64,000 nucleotides of DNA from Glycomyces xiaoerkulensis (GTDB lineage: Bacteria; Actinomycetota; Actinomycetes; Mycobacteriales; Micromonosporaceae). The position numbers and the translations under genes were made by a program. Positions within the stretch are counted from its first letter, which is position 1, and each line of letters starts with the position of its first letter. Location of the stretch: the NCBI RefSeq assembly GCF_002798405.1, contig NZ_PGGV01000028.1, forward strand, positions 1 to 64,000, read 5' to 3'. Shown piece after piece: positions 8,936-17,946 of this stretch. The notes under the pieces are model-generated. The model did no database searches. It was given only the letters and a program-made list of their open reading frames with translations, and was not told where the DNA came from.

Positions 8936-9868
8936 TCAGAACAGGACCGTGCTCAGTTTGCGGCGGGCCTTGGTGACGGTGGGGTCGTCGGCTCCGGCGA
9001 TCAGGAACAGTTCGACCAGGCGCTTGCGCACCCGTTCGCGGTCGTCGCCGGCGAGGCGGCCGATCTGCTGGATCAGCCGGTCGTAGGCCTCTTCGGCCTG
9101 GCCGGAGAGGACCTGGAGGTCGGCGGCGGCCAGCGCGGCGTCGACGTTGGCGGGGTCGTCGTCGGCGACGCGGACCGCGTCCTGCGGTAGTGCGCCGGCG
9201 CGGCGCAGCATGCGCACCTGTGCGAGTCCCGCATCGGCTTCGGACGAGCCGGGATTGTTCTTGAGGTATTTGTCATAGGCGGTCTCGGCGGCGTCGAGGT
9301 TGCCTTCGGCCATGAGGTCGGCGGCGGCGGCGAGCTCGGAGTCGACCGGTTCGGGGACGTCGACTCCGGCGGATTTGGCGAGGCCGCCGATCCATTGGCG
9401 CAGGCTCTGCTCGTTCTGGGCGCCCTGGATGGCGTCGACCGGGCGGCCGCCGGCGATGGCCACGACGGCGGGGATGGCCTGGAGTTGGAGGGCGGCCGCG
9501 AGCTGCTGGTTGGACTGGACGTCGGCCTTGGCGAGGGTCCAGGCGCCGCCGTCGGCGGTGGCGAGCTGCTGGAGCAGGTCGCGCAGTTGGACGCTCTCGG
9601 GCGACTGGTCGGCCCAGAAGACGACGAGTACGAGCGTGTTGAGGGACCGTTCGAGGACCTCGCTCTGCACGGTGGCGTCGGTGACGTCGATGGTGATGGC
9701 TCCGCTGGGCGCACCGCCGGATCCTGCGGGTGCGCCGCCGGGTTCGCCTCCGGGGGCCTGCCGTCCGGCGCCTTGGGGAGCCGGGGGCGCCTGCTGCTGT
9801 TGCTGCTGCGCGAGGGCGCTCAGGTCAACGGCGCTGCCGGAGAATCGTGACGGTACGTTGTCGCTCAT
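8936..9868 (-). CDS. Thioredoxin-like/TPR protein (YbbN/CnoX-like)
   Basis: 310 residues. A disordered Gln/Pro/Gly-rich N-terminus (about residues 18–60) leads into a thioredoxin fold (about 68–175) and a C-terminal TPR-like helical region with LMAEGNLDAAETAYDKYL repeats, the YbbN/CnoX architecture. At the usual CxxC position the sequence reads WADQSPES, so it has no redox-active cysteines and probably acts as a holdase-type chaperone rather than an oxidoreductase. Monocistronic by spacing. Confidence 0.85.
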   Translation of the reverse strand: MSDNVPSRFSGSAVDLSALAQQQQQQAPPAPQGAGRQAPGGEPGGAPAGSGGAPSGAITIDVTDATVQSEVLERSLNTLVLVVFWADQSPESVQLRDLLQQLATADGGAWTLAKADVQSNQQLAAALQLQAIPAVVAIAGGRPVDAIQGAQNEQSLRQWIGGLAKSAGVDVPEPVDSELAAAADLMAEGNLDAAETAYDKYLKNNPGSSEADAGLAQVRMLRRAGALPQDAVRVADDDPANVDAALAAADLQVLSGQAEEAYDRLIQQIGRLAGDDRERVRKRLVELFLIAGADDPTVTKARRKLSTVLF

Positions 9869-9915
9869 GGTCGCAATTGTTCCATTCCGGTTGGTGACCT
9901 GCTACCGGGGCCGAT

Positions 9916-10395
9916 TCAGCGTCGCCCGCGCCTCGTTGCGCCGGCGGCCTCGTCCCGGCCTTTGACGGCGAGTCGGTCGGCGCGCTCGTTGCCGGCGTCG
10001 CCGGCGTGGCCGCGGACCCAGTGCCATTCGATGTCGTGGCGGGCTGTGGCCTCGTCGAGGCGCCGCCACAGGTCGGCGTTCTTGACCGGCTCCTTCTTGG
10101 AGCTGATCCAGCCGTTGCGCTTCCAGTTGGCCATCCAGGAGGTGATGCCGTTGCGGACGTATGAGGAATCGGTGTAGAGGTGGACCTTGGCGGGCCGCTT
10201 GAGCGCTTCGAGGGCCTTGATGGCGGCGGTGAGCTCCATGCGGTTGTTGGTGGTGGTCTCCTCGGCGCCGTAGAGCTCCTTCTCGTGGTCGCCCCATTTG
10301 AAGTAGGCGCCCCAGCCGCCGGGGCCGGGGTTGCCCGAGCAGGCCCCGTCGGTGTAGATGACGGCGCTGTCCTGGTGTTCGTCCGATTCCGGCAT
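9916..10395 (-). CDS. rnhA: Ribonuclease HI
   Basis: 159 residues. RNase HI degrades the RNA strand of RNA:DNA hybrids. The four acidic catalytic positions are present: D16 in [12 protein letters not shown], the Glu of NNRMEL, the Asp of LYTDSSY and the Asp of GNERADRLA, plus [11 protein letters not shown] with the conserved His. Length and the basic-protrusion region ([16 protein letters not shown]) match the E. coli-type enzyme. It ends shortly after the thioredoxin-like gene's start and follows the Mn exporter gene by 10 bases. Confidence 0.95.
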   Translation of the reverse strand: MPESDEHQDSAVIYTDGACSGNPGPGGWGAYFKWGDHEKELYGAEETTTNNRMELTAAIKALEALKRPAKVHLYTDSSYVRNGITSWMANWKRNGWISSKKEPVKNADLWRRLDEATARHDIEWHWVRGHAGDAGNERADRLAVKGRDEAAGATRRGRR

Positions 10396-10405
10396 GGTGG
10401 CAAGC

Positions 10406-10987
10406 CTATCCCGTGAGGGCGATGAATGCCTCGACGCCCAGGACGATGCCGAGGCCGATGAAGAGGGCGGTGGATATCAGGCGGACGGTCTTGGGGGCGA
10501 TCTTCCGGGAGATCCAGGCGCCGGCGAAGACGGCCAGGAGGTCGGCGGCGACCATGCCCGCGGTGGCGCCGAGCCACACGCCCCAGGGATTGAACTGGCT
10601 GCCGAGGCCGATGGCGAAGAGCATGGTCTTGTCGCCGAGTTCGGCGAGGACGATGGCGCCGGTCACGGTCAGCAGCCCGGATTTGCGCTCCTTGATCGGG
10701 TGAACCTCGTCGTCGTCCTCGCCGCGGAGGGTCCACAGGCCGAAGGCGATGAACAGGGCGGCGGCGCCGAGTTTGATCCAGTCGGTGGGCAGGAGGCCGC
10801 CGGCGGTGGCACCGATGCCGACCGAGACGCCGAACAGGAGCGCGGTGGCGATGACGAGTCCGGCGATGACGCTGCGGAGCCGGTAGCGGGCGGCGAAGGA
10901 CATGGCCATCAGTTGGCTCTTGTCGCCCATCTCGCCGATGAAGATGAGTCCGAAGCTGGCTGCGGCGGCGGCCAGGAATGCTTCCAT
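10406..10987 (-). CDS. GDT1/TMEM165 (UPF0016) family Mn2+ exporter
   Basis: 193 residues, about six membrane segments in two inverted halves, each with the family signature E-x-G-D-K-[ST]: GEMGDKSQ near residue 20 and AELGDKTM near 130. The family exchanges Mn2+/Ca2+ for protons. The start at 10987 is chosen because GGGAGGATCA precedes it; the open frame continues upstream only because the leader lacks stops. The leader carries a yybP-ykoY manganese riboswitch (11055–11150), which argues strongly for manganese export. rnhA follows 10 bases downstream and may be co-transcribed. Confidence 0.9.
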   Translation of the reverse strand: MEAFLAAAAASFGLIFIGEMGDKSQLMAMSFAARYRLRSVIAGLVIATALLFGVSVGIGATAGGLLPTDWIKLGAAALFIAFGLWTLRGEDDDEVHPIKERKSGLLTVTGAIVLAELGDKTMLFAIGLGSQFNPWGVWLGATAGMVAADLLAVFAGAWISRKIAPKTVRLISTALFIGLGIVLGVEAFIALTG

Positions 10988-11054
10988 CGGGGGTGATCCT
11001 CCCGTTTCGGGCCGGGAGAGGGCGGCGTCGACCTCGACCCGGCGCACGGCCAGT

Positions 11055-11150
11055 GGTCGAAGGTCTCGCTCGCCTCGCGGTTCGAGGCCGCGCGGCCGGG
11101 CCCTCGGGCCAGTGTGTCGACCGCGGCATTGGGAGCTACTCCCCTTCAGC
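11055..11150 (-). ncRNA. yybP-ykoY manganese riboswitch
   Basis: On the minus strand the leader of the Mn exporter gene contains GAAGGGGAGTAGC (from about 11147 down) and GAGACCTTCGA (11067–11057), the two most conserved strands of the yybP-ykoY Mn2+-sensing fold. GAAGG and CCTTC can pair as P1 closing the four-way-like core, with a GTCGACACA segment and GC-rich hairpins between. The class normally switches on Mn exporters when Mn2+ is high. Boundaries are approximate; the shape was judged by eye. Confidence 0.8.
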
Positions 11151-11158
11151 GTCGGCAA

Positions 11159-12376
11159 CTATACGCCGGGAGGCGGCCCCGCGGTAGCGGCGGCTTCGGC
11201 CTGTGACGTGCGTTGCCGCAGCAGGCGGCGGACGGCGACCGGACCGGCGAGGGCGATGACGACGGCCAGCGCGGTGGGCACCAGGAGGCCGGCGGTGAGG
11301 TCGGTGGCCTCGGCGATGTAGCCGACGGCGGCCGGGCAGATCAGGAACGCGGCCGAGCCGCACATGCTCATGGCGGCGAGGTCGGAGCCGGTGCCGCCGG
11401 CGGCGCCGATGGCGCTGAACATGACGGGGATGAGGATGGCCGAGCCGGCTCCGGCGAGGATCCAGCCGGTCCAGGCCAGCGGGAGTCCGCCGGCGGCGGC
11501 CGAGGCGATGACCAGGAGGTATCCGGCGAGGGTGCAGGTCCCGGCGGCGAGGAGGGATCGTGCCGGGCCGAGTCGTCCCCGGATGGGGTCGCCGAGGAGG
11601 CGGAAGACGGTCATGGCGATCAGGAAGACGGTGTAGGACAGGGGCGCGTGGGCGTCGTCGGCGTGGAGGACGCGGGCGGCGTGGAGGTTGGCCCAGTCGG
11701 CAGCGCCGGCTTCGACGAAGGCGGAGCCGAAGGCGATGACGGCGGCGACGGCGAGCAGGGCGGGTCCGAGGCCGACGGGTCGGCCGTCGGGGCGGGTGCC
11801 GTTGGCGTGCGTCCGGGGTGGGGGCAGGAGCGGGGCGGTGCAGAGGCCGAAGACGACGGCGGCGACCACGGCGGTGCCGATGAGCATGGCCTGGTAGCCG
11901 ACGCCGAGGCTGAACACGAGGACGGCGAAGGCGCCGGCGGCGGCGCCGCCGAGGCTCCACAGGCCGTGGAAGGAGGAGACGATGGGTCGCTCGTAGCGGC
12001 GTTCGAGTTCGACCGATTGGGCGTTCATGGACACGTCGACGAATCCGATGCCGAGTCCGTAGAGGGCCGCGCAGGCCAGGAGGGTCTGGTAGCTGGGGGC
12101 GAGGGCGGGCACGATGAGCAGGGCCTGGGCGGTGGTGCCGGCGTAGCGCAGGACGGTGCGGCTGGAGAGGCGGTCGCAGAGTCGGCCGGCGGCGATGATG
12201 GAGCAGAGGCTGAACAGTTCGACCACGAGCAGGACGATCCCGAGGCGGGCTTCGCCGAGGTCGAGTCGGCCTTCGATGGCGGGGTAGGCCGCCGGCCACG
12301 CGCCCATGACGAAGCCGGAGGTGGCGAAGCAGCCGAAGACGCCGAGGCGGGCGCGCCGCATCCGGGGTGTGGTCAC
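11159..12376 (-). CDS. MFS transporter (second of a tandem pair)
   Basis: 405 residues, about twelve membrane segments, with the MFS pattern of a short basic loop between helices 2 and 3 (GRLCDRLSSR). It aligns end to end with the upstream transporter at 12373–13596, sharing RRARLGVFG, FATSGFVMGAW, LGEARLG and ERRYERPIVSSFHGLWSLGG. The GTG start overlaps the upstream stop in a GTGA, so the two are translationally coupled and arose by tandem duplication. Substrate unknown; the adjacent ROK regulator hints at a sugar or sugar-derived metabolite. Confidence 0.88.
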   Translation of the reverse strand: MTTPRMRRARLGVFGCFATSGFVMGAWPAAYPAIEGRLDLGEARLGIVLLVVELFSLCSIIAAGRLCDRLSSRTVLRYAGTTAQALLIVPALAPSYQTLLACAALYGLGIGFVDVSMNAQSVELERRYERPIVSSFHGLWSLGGAAAGAFAVLVFSLGVGYQAMLIGTAVVAAVVFGLCTAPLLPPPRTHANGTRPDGRPVGLGPALLAVAAVIAFGSAFVEAGAADWANLHAARVLHADDAHAPLSYTVFLIAMTVFRLLGDPIRGRLGPARSLLAAGTCTLAGYLLVIASAAAGGLPLAWTGWILAGAGSAILIPVMFSAIGAAGGTGSDLAAMSMCGSAAFLICPAAVGYIAEATDLTAGLLVPTALAVVIALAGPVAVRRLLRQRTSQAEAAATAGPPPGV

Positions 12377-13596
12377 CGGATCAGGGTGGACTCCCGGCGA
12401 GCGCTCTCCTCACCGGGGGTGGGGCGGTGTAGCAGGCGGCGCATCGTCACCGGTCCGGCGACGGCGATGATCAGCGCCAGCAGTGCCGGGACCATGAGTC
12501 CGGCGGTGAGGTCGGTGGCCTCGGCGATGTAGCCGACGGCGGCCGGGCCGAGCAGGAGGCCCGAGGAGCCCGAGATGGAGATGAGGGCGAGGTTGGAGGG
12601 GGTGGCTCCGGCTTCGCCCATGGCGCTGAACAGGACCGGGACCATGACGGCGATGCCGGATCCGGCGAGGAGCCAGCCGGTCCAGGCCAGTGGGAGCCCG
12701 CCGGCCTGTCCGGAGAGGAGGACGAGGGCGTATCCGGCGGTGGCGAGGACGGCGGCGGCCATGAGGGCGCGGCCGGGGCCGAGTCTGGCGCGGATGGGGT
12801 CGCCGGCGAGGCGGAAGGCGGTCATCGCGCAGCCGAAGACGGTGTAGGAGAGCGGGGCGAGGGCGTCGTCGGCGTCGAGGACGCGGGCGGCGTGAAGGTT
12901 GGCCCAGTCGATGGCGCCGGACTCGATGAGGTGGCTGCCGAGTCCCAGCACGAACACGGCGGCCAGCAGGAGCGCGCCGATGCGGGCGGTGCGGGCGGGG
13001 GCGTCGCCGCCGGGGCCGGTGGCGTGGCCCGGTGGGGGCAGCAGCGGGCGGGTGAAGGCGGCGAACAGGGCGGCGCAGGCGATCGCGGTGATCGCCAGCA
13101 TGGCTTGGCTGCCGAGGCCGATGGTGAGCCCGAGGGAGGTGAGGGCGCCGGCGGCGGCGCCGCCGAGGCTCCACAGGCCGTGGAAGGACGACACGATGGG
13201 CCGCTCGTAGCGGCGTTCGAGCTCGACGGAGTGGGCGTTGAGTCCGACCTCGACGAAGCCGACGCCGACGCCGTAGACGACCGCGCAGGCCAGGAGGGTC
13301 TCGTAGGTGGGTGCGATCGCGGGGGCGAGGAGGACCAGTTGCGCGGCCGGGCCGGTCCGGCGCAGGAGTGCGCGGGTGGTGATCCGGTCGGCCAGTTTTC
13401 CGGCGGCGTACATGGTGGCGACCGCGACGAGCTGGATGAGCAGCAGGGCGGTGCCGAGGCGGGCCTCGCCGAGGCCGAGGCGGGCGTCGACCGAGGGCAG
13501 GGCGGCGGCCCAGGCGCCCATGACGAAGCCGGAGGTAGCGAAGCCGCCGAAGACGCCGAGGCGGGCGCGCCGCAGGGTGGTGGTGTGGGGGTCCAT
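12373..13596 (-). CDS. MFS transporter (first of a tandem pair)
   Basis: 407 residues, about twelve membrane segments, closely related to the next transporter downstream. The conserved FATSGFVMGAW start and the cytoplasmic GKLADRITTR loop place it in the MFS. The ATG at 13596 follows AAGGA. It is divergent from the ROK regulator across 70 bases that include a perfect 17-base palindrome, so it is probably repressed by that regulator and induced by its transported compound. Whether the pair acts as two separate pumps or together is not visible. Confidence 0.88.
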   Translation of the reverse strand: MDPHTTTLRRARLGVFGGFATSGFVMGAWAAALPSVDARLGLGEARLGTALLLIQLVAVATMYAAGKLADRITTRALLRRTGPAAQLVLLAPAIAPTYETLLACAVVYGVGVGFVEVGLNAHSVELERRYERPIVSSFHGLWSLGGAAAGALTSLGLTIGLGSQAMLAITAIACAALFAAFTRPLLPPPGHATGPGGDAPARTARIGALLLAAVFVLGLGSHLIESGAIDWANLHAARVLDADDALAPLSYTVFGCAMTAFRLAGDPIRARLGPGRALMAAAVLATAGYALVLLSGQAGGLPLAWTGWLLAGSGIAVMVPVLFSAMGEAGATPSNLALISISGSSGLLLGPAAVGYIAEATDLTAGLMVPALLALIIAVAGPVTMRRLLHRPTPGEESARRESTLIR

Positions 13597-13621
13597 GTCC
13601 GTCCTTGGAATGCGCTATTTT

Positions 13622-13638
13622 TGTTCTCGGTGAGAACA
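13622..13638. promoter_or_regulatory. Putative ROK operator, perfect palindrome
   Basis: TGTTCTCGGTGAGAACA: two perfect 7-base arms around GGT, in the short gap between the divergent MFS pair and the ROK regulator gene. Its symmetry, AT-richer flanks and position fit an operator for the adjacent winged-helix repressor. Confidence 0.65.
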
Positions 13639-13666
13639 TAACATGGGCTCTGCGATACTGCCACAC

Positions 13667-14821
13667 ATGCCGACCATGACCAGCGCCGACCTCCGCATCC
13701 ACAACCAGGTCCGGCTGCTCCGCGCGGTCCACGACGCTCCGGAGCCGCTCACCCGTGCCTCGGCGGCCCGGCGGATGGCGATCGGCCGCAACACGGCCGC
13801 CGCGCTGGTCGGCGAGCTGGAGGAGGCGGGCCTGCTCCACGAGGTCCCGGCCGAGTCCGGCGGCCGGGGACGGCCCACCACGCGGCTGGTCCCCCACCCC
13901 GCCGGACCGATCGCCTTCGCCGCCGACGTCAGGGAGGACTCCTGGACGCTGGCCGCCATCGAACTCGGCGGCGCGATGCGGGTGCTGGACACCGGCGAGC
14001 ACGACCGGACGCCGGGGGTCTTCGCCGAGATCCGGGAGGCGGTGCGGCGCCACGCCACCGGCCGGCTCGCGGCGCTGGGCATCGCCATGGCCGGACCGAT
14101 CCGGGACGGGCGCCGCCTCCACATCTCCCACCTGGGCTGGGACGAGGTCGACCTCGACGAGCAGCTCGGCGCGGACCTGCCGCCGACGGCGGCCGACAAC
14201 GACGCCCGGCTGGCCGGTCTGGCCGAGGCCAGGCGCGGCGCCCTGCGCGGGGTCGGCACCGGCCTGCACTTCCACATCGACTTCGACATCGGCGGGACGC
14301 TGCTGCTCGGCGGCGGCGCGCAGCGCGGGGCGCACAACATCGCCGGCGAGTTCGGGCACATGCCGCTGACCGGATCGCCGCTGCGGTGCATGTGCGGTGT
14401 GCAGGGGTGCTGGAGCCTCGACGTCGGCACCAACGCACTGATGCGGCACTTCGGCGAGGAGCCCGGCTACGGGGCCGGGCGCGGGTTCGCCCGCCGGGTG
14501 CTGGAGCGGGCCGACGACGGCGATCCCGAGGCGGCCCGGGCAGTAGACCGGAACGCCGCAGCGCTCGGGCGGGGCCTGGGGGCGCTGGCGAACGCGCTCG
14601 ACCCGGAGGCGATCAGCCTCTCGGGCCTCGGCGTCGACCTGCTCCGCCGACGGCGGGAGCGGGTCGAGGAGGCGTGCCGGGCCGGGCTGATGGAGTTCCG
14701 GCGGGCCGAGCCGCCGCGGATCGTGGAGGGCACGGTGGGCGAGATCGGGCCGCTGCGGGGCGCGGCCGAGGTCGCCTTCGACGCGATCCTCACGCCCGAA
14801 TGGCTGCGGCGGCGGCTCTGA
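13667..14821 (+). CDS. ROK-family transcriptional regulator
   Basis: 384 residues. An N-terminal winged helix (about residues 8–65, with the TRASAARRMAIGRNTAAALV segment) is followed by a ROK kinase-like fold; CMCGVQGC is the ROK zinc motif CxCGxxGC. The motif is usually followed closely by Glu, but here it reads WSLD, so sugar-kinase activity is doubtful. No start has a good ribosome site: ATGs lie at 13643, 13667 and 13676. I chose 13667 because GATACT at 13654–13659 sits where a leaderless -10 box would. It probably controls the divergent MFS pair. Confidence 0.85.
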   Translation: MPTMTSADLRIHNQVRLLRAVHDAPEPLTRASAARRMAIGRNTAAALVGELEEAGLLHEVPAESGGRGRPTTRLVPHPAGPIAFAADVREDSWTLAAIELGGAMRVLDTGEHDRTPGVFAEIREAVRRHATGRLAALGIAMAGPIRDGRRLHISHLGWDEVDLDEQLGADLPPTAADNDARLAGLAEARRGALRGVGTGLHFHIDFDIGGTLLLGGGAQRGAHNIAGEFGHMPLTGSPLRCMCGVQGCWSLDVGTNALMRHFGEEPGYGAGRGFARRVLERADDGDPEAARAVDRNAAALGRGLGALANALDPEAISLSGLGVDLLRRRRERVEEACRAGLMEFRRAEPPRIVEGTVGEIGPLRGAAEVAFDAILTPEWLRRRL

Positions 14822-14830
14822 CCCGCGTCG

Positions 14831-15076
14831 TCATCGGTTGCGGTGCTCGCTCTGGCGCTCGCCCTGGCCGCTGCCCTGGATCTTCTCCTTGGCCTCGTGG
14901 GCGGCGCGGGAGGCTTTGTCGCGCACGCCGTGGGCGGCCTCCTTGGCCTCGCCGGCCATCTCCTCGCGCTGGCCTTCGGCCTCGAGCTCCTCGTCGTCGG
15001 TGGCCTCGCCGACCCGCTCCTTGGCCCGGCCCTTCGCCTGCTGGGCCTTGTCCTTCGCCTTGTCGAACCCGCTCAT
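14831..15076 (-). CDS. CsbD-like small stress protein
   Basis: 81 residues, highly charged and Ala/Lys/Glu-rich, with the CsbD-type opening MSGFDKAKDKAQQAKGRAKE and a later repeat-like EAKEAAHGVRDKASRAAHEA segment; predicted to be a hydrophilic helix with no membrane segment. The start at 15076 has GAGGAGGGA upstream. It has a GGTT-N15-GGGTAC stress promoter (15113–15137); csbD itself is a sigma-B target in Bacillus subtilis. Molecular function is unknown for the family. Confidence 0.85.
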   Translation of the reverse strand: MSGFDKAKDKAQQAKGRAKERVGEATDDEELEAEGQREEMAGEAKEAAHGVRDKASRAAHEAKEKIQGSGQGERQSEHRNR

Positions 15077-15112
15077 CGGTCCCTCCTCGCATATCGGTGG
15101 TGGAGGTCGGGG

Positions 15113-15137
15113 GTACCCGCTGAGCGCGGCGGCAACC
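15113..15137 (-). promoter_or_regulatory. Sigma-B/F-type promoter of the CsbD-like gene
   Basis: Minus strand: GGTT (15137–15134), 15-base spacer, GGGTAC (15118–15113), about 37 bases before the ATG. It matches the actinobacterial stress consensus GNNT-N14-16-GGGTA. Confidence 0.65.
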
Positions 15138-15176
15138 GAAGCGGCGGCTCGAGATGCCCGTCGAGCGTGGGCCGGT

Positions 15177-15647
15177 TCAGTCGACGGCCGATTCGAGTTG
15201 GACCTCTCGGCGCGCGAAACCCTGGCGTTCGTAGAAGCGCACGGCATCGGTGTTCGACGCGTGCGCCGTGACCGACAGTCGTTCGGCCTCCAGTGCGCGC
15301 GCCCAGTCGCGGAAGACCGTCGCCAGGCTTCGGCCGATGCCGTGACCGCGGAGGTGCGGGCGTACGTACATGCTGATCAGGACGGCGACGCTCACCGTCC
15401 GCATGGCAGAAGGCGGGAGAACTTCCCCGGCCAGGTATCCGGCGTGTCCGGCGGTCTCTGCGACGAGCAGGATCTTCCGGTCGTGGGCGATCTGGTCCCC
15501 CAGCCAGGCCCGGGCATGGTGATGCGGCCAGTCCTGGCTGATGGTCGCGTCCCGGGTTCCGGAGTCCTCTGCGAACAAGGCCGCCACATCGGCCTCGACC
15601 TGGGCGAGATCGGACGGGCGCGCTCGACGGATGGCTGCGGCATGCAT
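15177..15647 (-). CDS. GNAT-family N-acetyltransferase
   Basis: 156 residues covering a complete GNAT fold. The acetyl-CoA pyrophosphate loop is RPHLRGHGIGRSL near residues 100–112, followed by VTAHASNTDAVRFYERQGF, the usual motif B. Acceptor unknown. It is monocistronic: upstream lies an AT-rich gap and the ara operon terminator. Confidence 0.88.
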   Translation of the reverse strand: MHAAAIRRARPSDLAQVEADVAALFAEDSGTRDATISQDWPHHHARAWLGDQIAHDRKILLVAETAGHAGYLAGEVLPPSAMRTVSVAVLISMYVRPHLRGHGIGRSLATVFRDWARALEAERLSVTAHASNTDAVRFYERQGFARREVQLESAVD

Positions 15648-15718
15648 GCGTCCGAGGCTAACAGCGAATCCAACATTTGTCCAATATGGATTATTATATT
15701 AATGGAGGCGCGAGAAGA

Positions 15719-15744
15719 GGGGGCCGGGCTCGCGCCCGGCCCCC
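15719..15744 (-). terminator. Hairpin terminator of araBDA
   Basis: An 11-base GC stem around a TCGC loop, located 13 bases after the araA stop. It is the strongest hairpin in this stretch and fits an intrinsic-type terminator of the arabinose operon. Confidence 0.75.
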
Positions 15745-15757
15745 GACGCTCGTCGGG

Positions 15758-17254
15758 CTACAGGCCGCCCTCCAGGTGGTGGTAGACCTGGTTCCAGCGC
15801 AGCTCCTGCTTGAAGTCGCGGGCCGTGGTGCCCTCGCCGATCGTCACCAGCTCGATGCCGGCGATCTCGGCGAAGTCCTCCATCACCTCGCGGCCGAAGG
15901 CCATCGTGTACGAGGTGTGGTGCGGCCCCCCGGCGGTCAGCCACGACTCCGCCGACGTCTGGAGGTCCGGTTTCGGCTCCCACACCGCGCGCGCCACCGG
16001 CAGGTTCGGCAGGTCCTGCTCGGGCTCGACCGTCTCCACCTCGTTGGCCACCAGGCGCATCCGGGTGCCCAGGTCCATCAGGCCGACCGCCAGCGCCGGC
16101 CCCGGCGGGGCGGTGAACACCAGCCGCACCGGGTCCTCGCGGTCGCCGATGCCGAGCGGGTGGATCTCGCAGGTGGGCTTGTCGCCGGCGATCGACGGGC
16201 ACACCTCCAGCATGTGCGCGCCGAGGATCTGCGGGGACTCGGCGCCGAGGTTGTAGGTGTAGTCCTCCATGAAGGACGTGCCGCCCTCGAGGCCGGTGGA
16301 CATGACCTTCATCAGGCGCACCAGCACCGCGGTCTTCCAGTCGCCCTCGCCGCCGAATCCGTAGCCGTCGGCCATCAGCCGCTGCACGGCGATGCCCGGC
16401 AACTGCTTGAGCGCTCCCAGGTCCTCGAAGTTGTCGGTGAAGGCCATCGCGCCCTTCTCCTCGAGGAAGCTGCGCAGGCCCAGTTCGATGCGGGCGGCGT
16501 CGCGGAGGGAGGAGTGCCGCTCGGCGCCGGCCCGCAGCTCGGTGGCGACCTTGTAGGCCTGCTCGTACTCGGCGACCAGGTCGTCCACGGCCTTCTCGTC
16601 GATCCGGGCCACGCGGTCGGCCAGGTCGTTGACGCCGAAGGTGTTGACCTTCACGCCGAGCTTGATCTGGGCCTCGACCTTGTCGCCCTCGGTGACGCCG
16701 ACGTTGCGCATGTTGTCGCCGAAGCGGACCAGGTTGAGGTGCTGGACCTCGTGCCAGCCGAGGGCGGCGCGGGTCCAGTTGCCGATGCGTTCCTGCACGT
16801 CCGCGTGGGACCAGTGGCCGACGACGGTCTTGCGGCGGTGGCGCAGGCGGGTGAGCATGTACCCGAACTCGCGGTCGCCGTGGGCGGCCTGGTTCAGGTT
16901 CATGAAGTCCATGTCGATGTCGGCCCACGGCAGGTCGACGTTGTGCTGGGTGTGCAGGTGCAGCAGGGGCTTCTGGAGCACGCCGAGGCCGGCGATCCAC
17001 ATCTTGGCCGGGGAGAAGGTGTGCATCCAGGTGACAACGCCGATGCAGGAGTCGTCCGTATTGGCCTCCAGCATCACCTGGCGGATCGCCTCGGGCGTGG
17101 TCAGCACCGGTTTGGCCACCACGTCGGCGGGGATCGCTCCGGCCGAGTCCAGCGCCGCCACGATGTCGGCCGAGTTGGACGCGACCTGCTCGATCGCCTC
17201 CTCGCCGTACAGGTGCTGACTGCCGGTGACGAACCACAGTTGCTTGCCTTGCAT
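15758..17254 (-). CDS. araA: L-arabinose isomerase
   Basis: 498 residues, the usual length. AraA interconverts L-arabinose and L-ribulose with Mn2+. The N-terminal [13 protein letters not shown] is the family hallmark; catalytic and metal residues sit in the [11 protein letters not shown] and HMLEVCPSI segments and the [14 protein letters not shown] stretch. The ATG at 17254 shares one base with the araD stop (TAATG) and has GGAG in front. Last gene of araB-araD-araA, followed by a terminator. Confidence 0.97.
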   Translation of the reverse strand: MQGKQLWFVTGSQHLYGEEAIEQVASNSADIVAALDSAGAIPADVVAKPVLTTPEAIRQVMLEANTDDSCIGVVTWMHTFSPAKMWIAGLGVLQKPLLHLHTQHNVDLPWADIDMDFMNLNQAAHGDREFGYMLTRLRHRRKTVVGHWSHADVQERIGNWTRAALGWHEVQHLNLVRFGDNMRNVGVTEGDKVEAQIKLGVKVNTFGVNDLADRVARIDEKAVDDLVAEYEQAYKVATELRAGAERHSSLRDAARIELGLRSFLEEKGAMAFTDNFEDLGALKQLPGIAVQRLMADGYGFGGEGDWKTAVLVRLMKVMSTGLEGGTSFMEDYTYNLGAESPQILGAHMLEVCPSIAGDKPTCEIHPLGIGDREDPVRLVFTAPPGPALAVGLMDLGTRMRLVANEVETVEPEQDLPNLPVARAVWEPKPDLQTSAESWLTAGGPHHTSYTMAFGREVMEDFAEIAGIELVTIGEGTTARDFKQELRWNQVYHHLEGGL

Positions 17255-17946
17255 TACTTCTCCTCCGAGGGCGCCGGTTGCTGGCCGTAGACGTTCTGGT
17301 AGCGGTCGTAGAGCTTGTCGATGTGCTCGGGGGCGATCGGCACCGGCTCCCCCACCTGCCGAGCGATGTGGACGGTTCGGGCGACGTCCTCGGTCATCAC
17401 CGCCGCCTTGACGGCGGCCTTGGGGCCGTCGCCGATGGTGAACACCCCGTGGTTCTGCATGATCACCGCCGGGGAGCGGTGCCCGCGGAGCGTCTCCACG
17501 ATGCCCTTGCCGATGGCGTCGGATCCGATCAGCGCGAACGGGCCGAGCGGGATCTCGCCGCCGAACTCGTCGGCCATGGCCGTGAGCACGCACGGGATCG
17601 GCTCGGCGCGGGCCGCCCACGCGGTGGCGTAGGGGCTGTGCGTGTGCACCACGGCGCCGACCTCGGGCATGAGCTGGTAGACGTGGTTGTGGCTCTCGGC
17701 GTCGCTGGAGGGCTTGAGGTCCCCGTCGAGGACGTTGCCCTCCAGGTCGGTCACGACCATGTTCTCCGGTTTCAGGTCGTCATAGGACACGCCCGAGGGC
17801 TTGATGACGATGATGTCGGTGCCCGGGACCCGTCCGGAGATGTTGCCGCTGGTCCAGGTCACCAGGCCCCAGCGGAGCAGTTCGGCGTGCAGCGCGCACA
17901 CCTCGGCCTTCATGGCCTCGATCTCGGGAGTGGTCTCGAAGCTCAT
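17254..17946 (-). CDS. araD: L-ribulose-5-phosphate 4-epimerase
   Basis: 230 residues of the class II aldolase fold. It converts L-ribulose 5-phosphate to D-xylulose 5-phosphate. [11 protein letters not shown] and [10 protein letters not shown] form the phosphate site, [10 protein letters not shown] holds the zinc histidines, and MQNHGVFT the third His. It overlaps araB by 4 bases (ATGA) and araA by one, so the three genes are translationally coupled. Confidence 0.96.
   Translation of the reverse strand: MSFETTPEIEAMKAEVCALHAELLRWGLVTWTSGNISGRVPGTDIIVIKPSGVSYDDLKPENMVVTDLEGNVLDGDLKPSSDAESHNHVYQLMPEVGAVVHTHSPYATAWAARAEPIPCVLTAMADEFGGEIPLGPFALIGSDAIGKGIVETLRGHRSPAVIMQNHGVFTIGDGPKAAVKAAVMTEDVARTVHIARQVGEPVPIAPEHIDKLYDRYQNVYGQQPAPSEEK

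Noticed and set aside
10988..11158. N-terminal extension of the Mn exporter frame
   Set aside because: The extension lies over the riboswitch, has no ribosome site and no protein signature; the start at 10987 has a good site.
11213..12532. 439-codon + strand frame over the MFS genes
   Set aside because: Antisense Gly/Glu-rich shadow; the minus-strand transporters are unmistakable.
15677..17290. 537-codon + strand frame opposite araA
   Set aside because: Entirely antisense to araA, with no ribosome site or domain.
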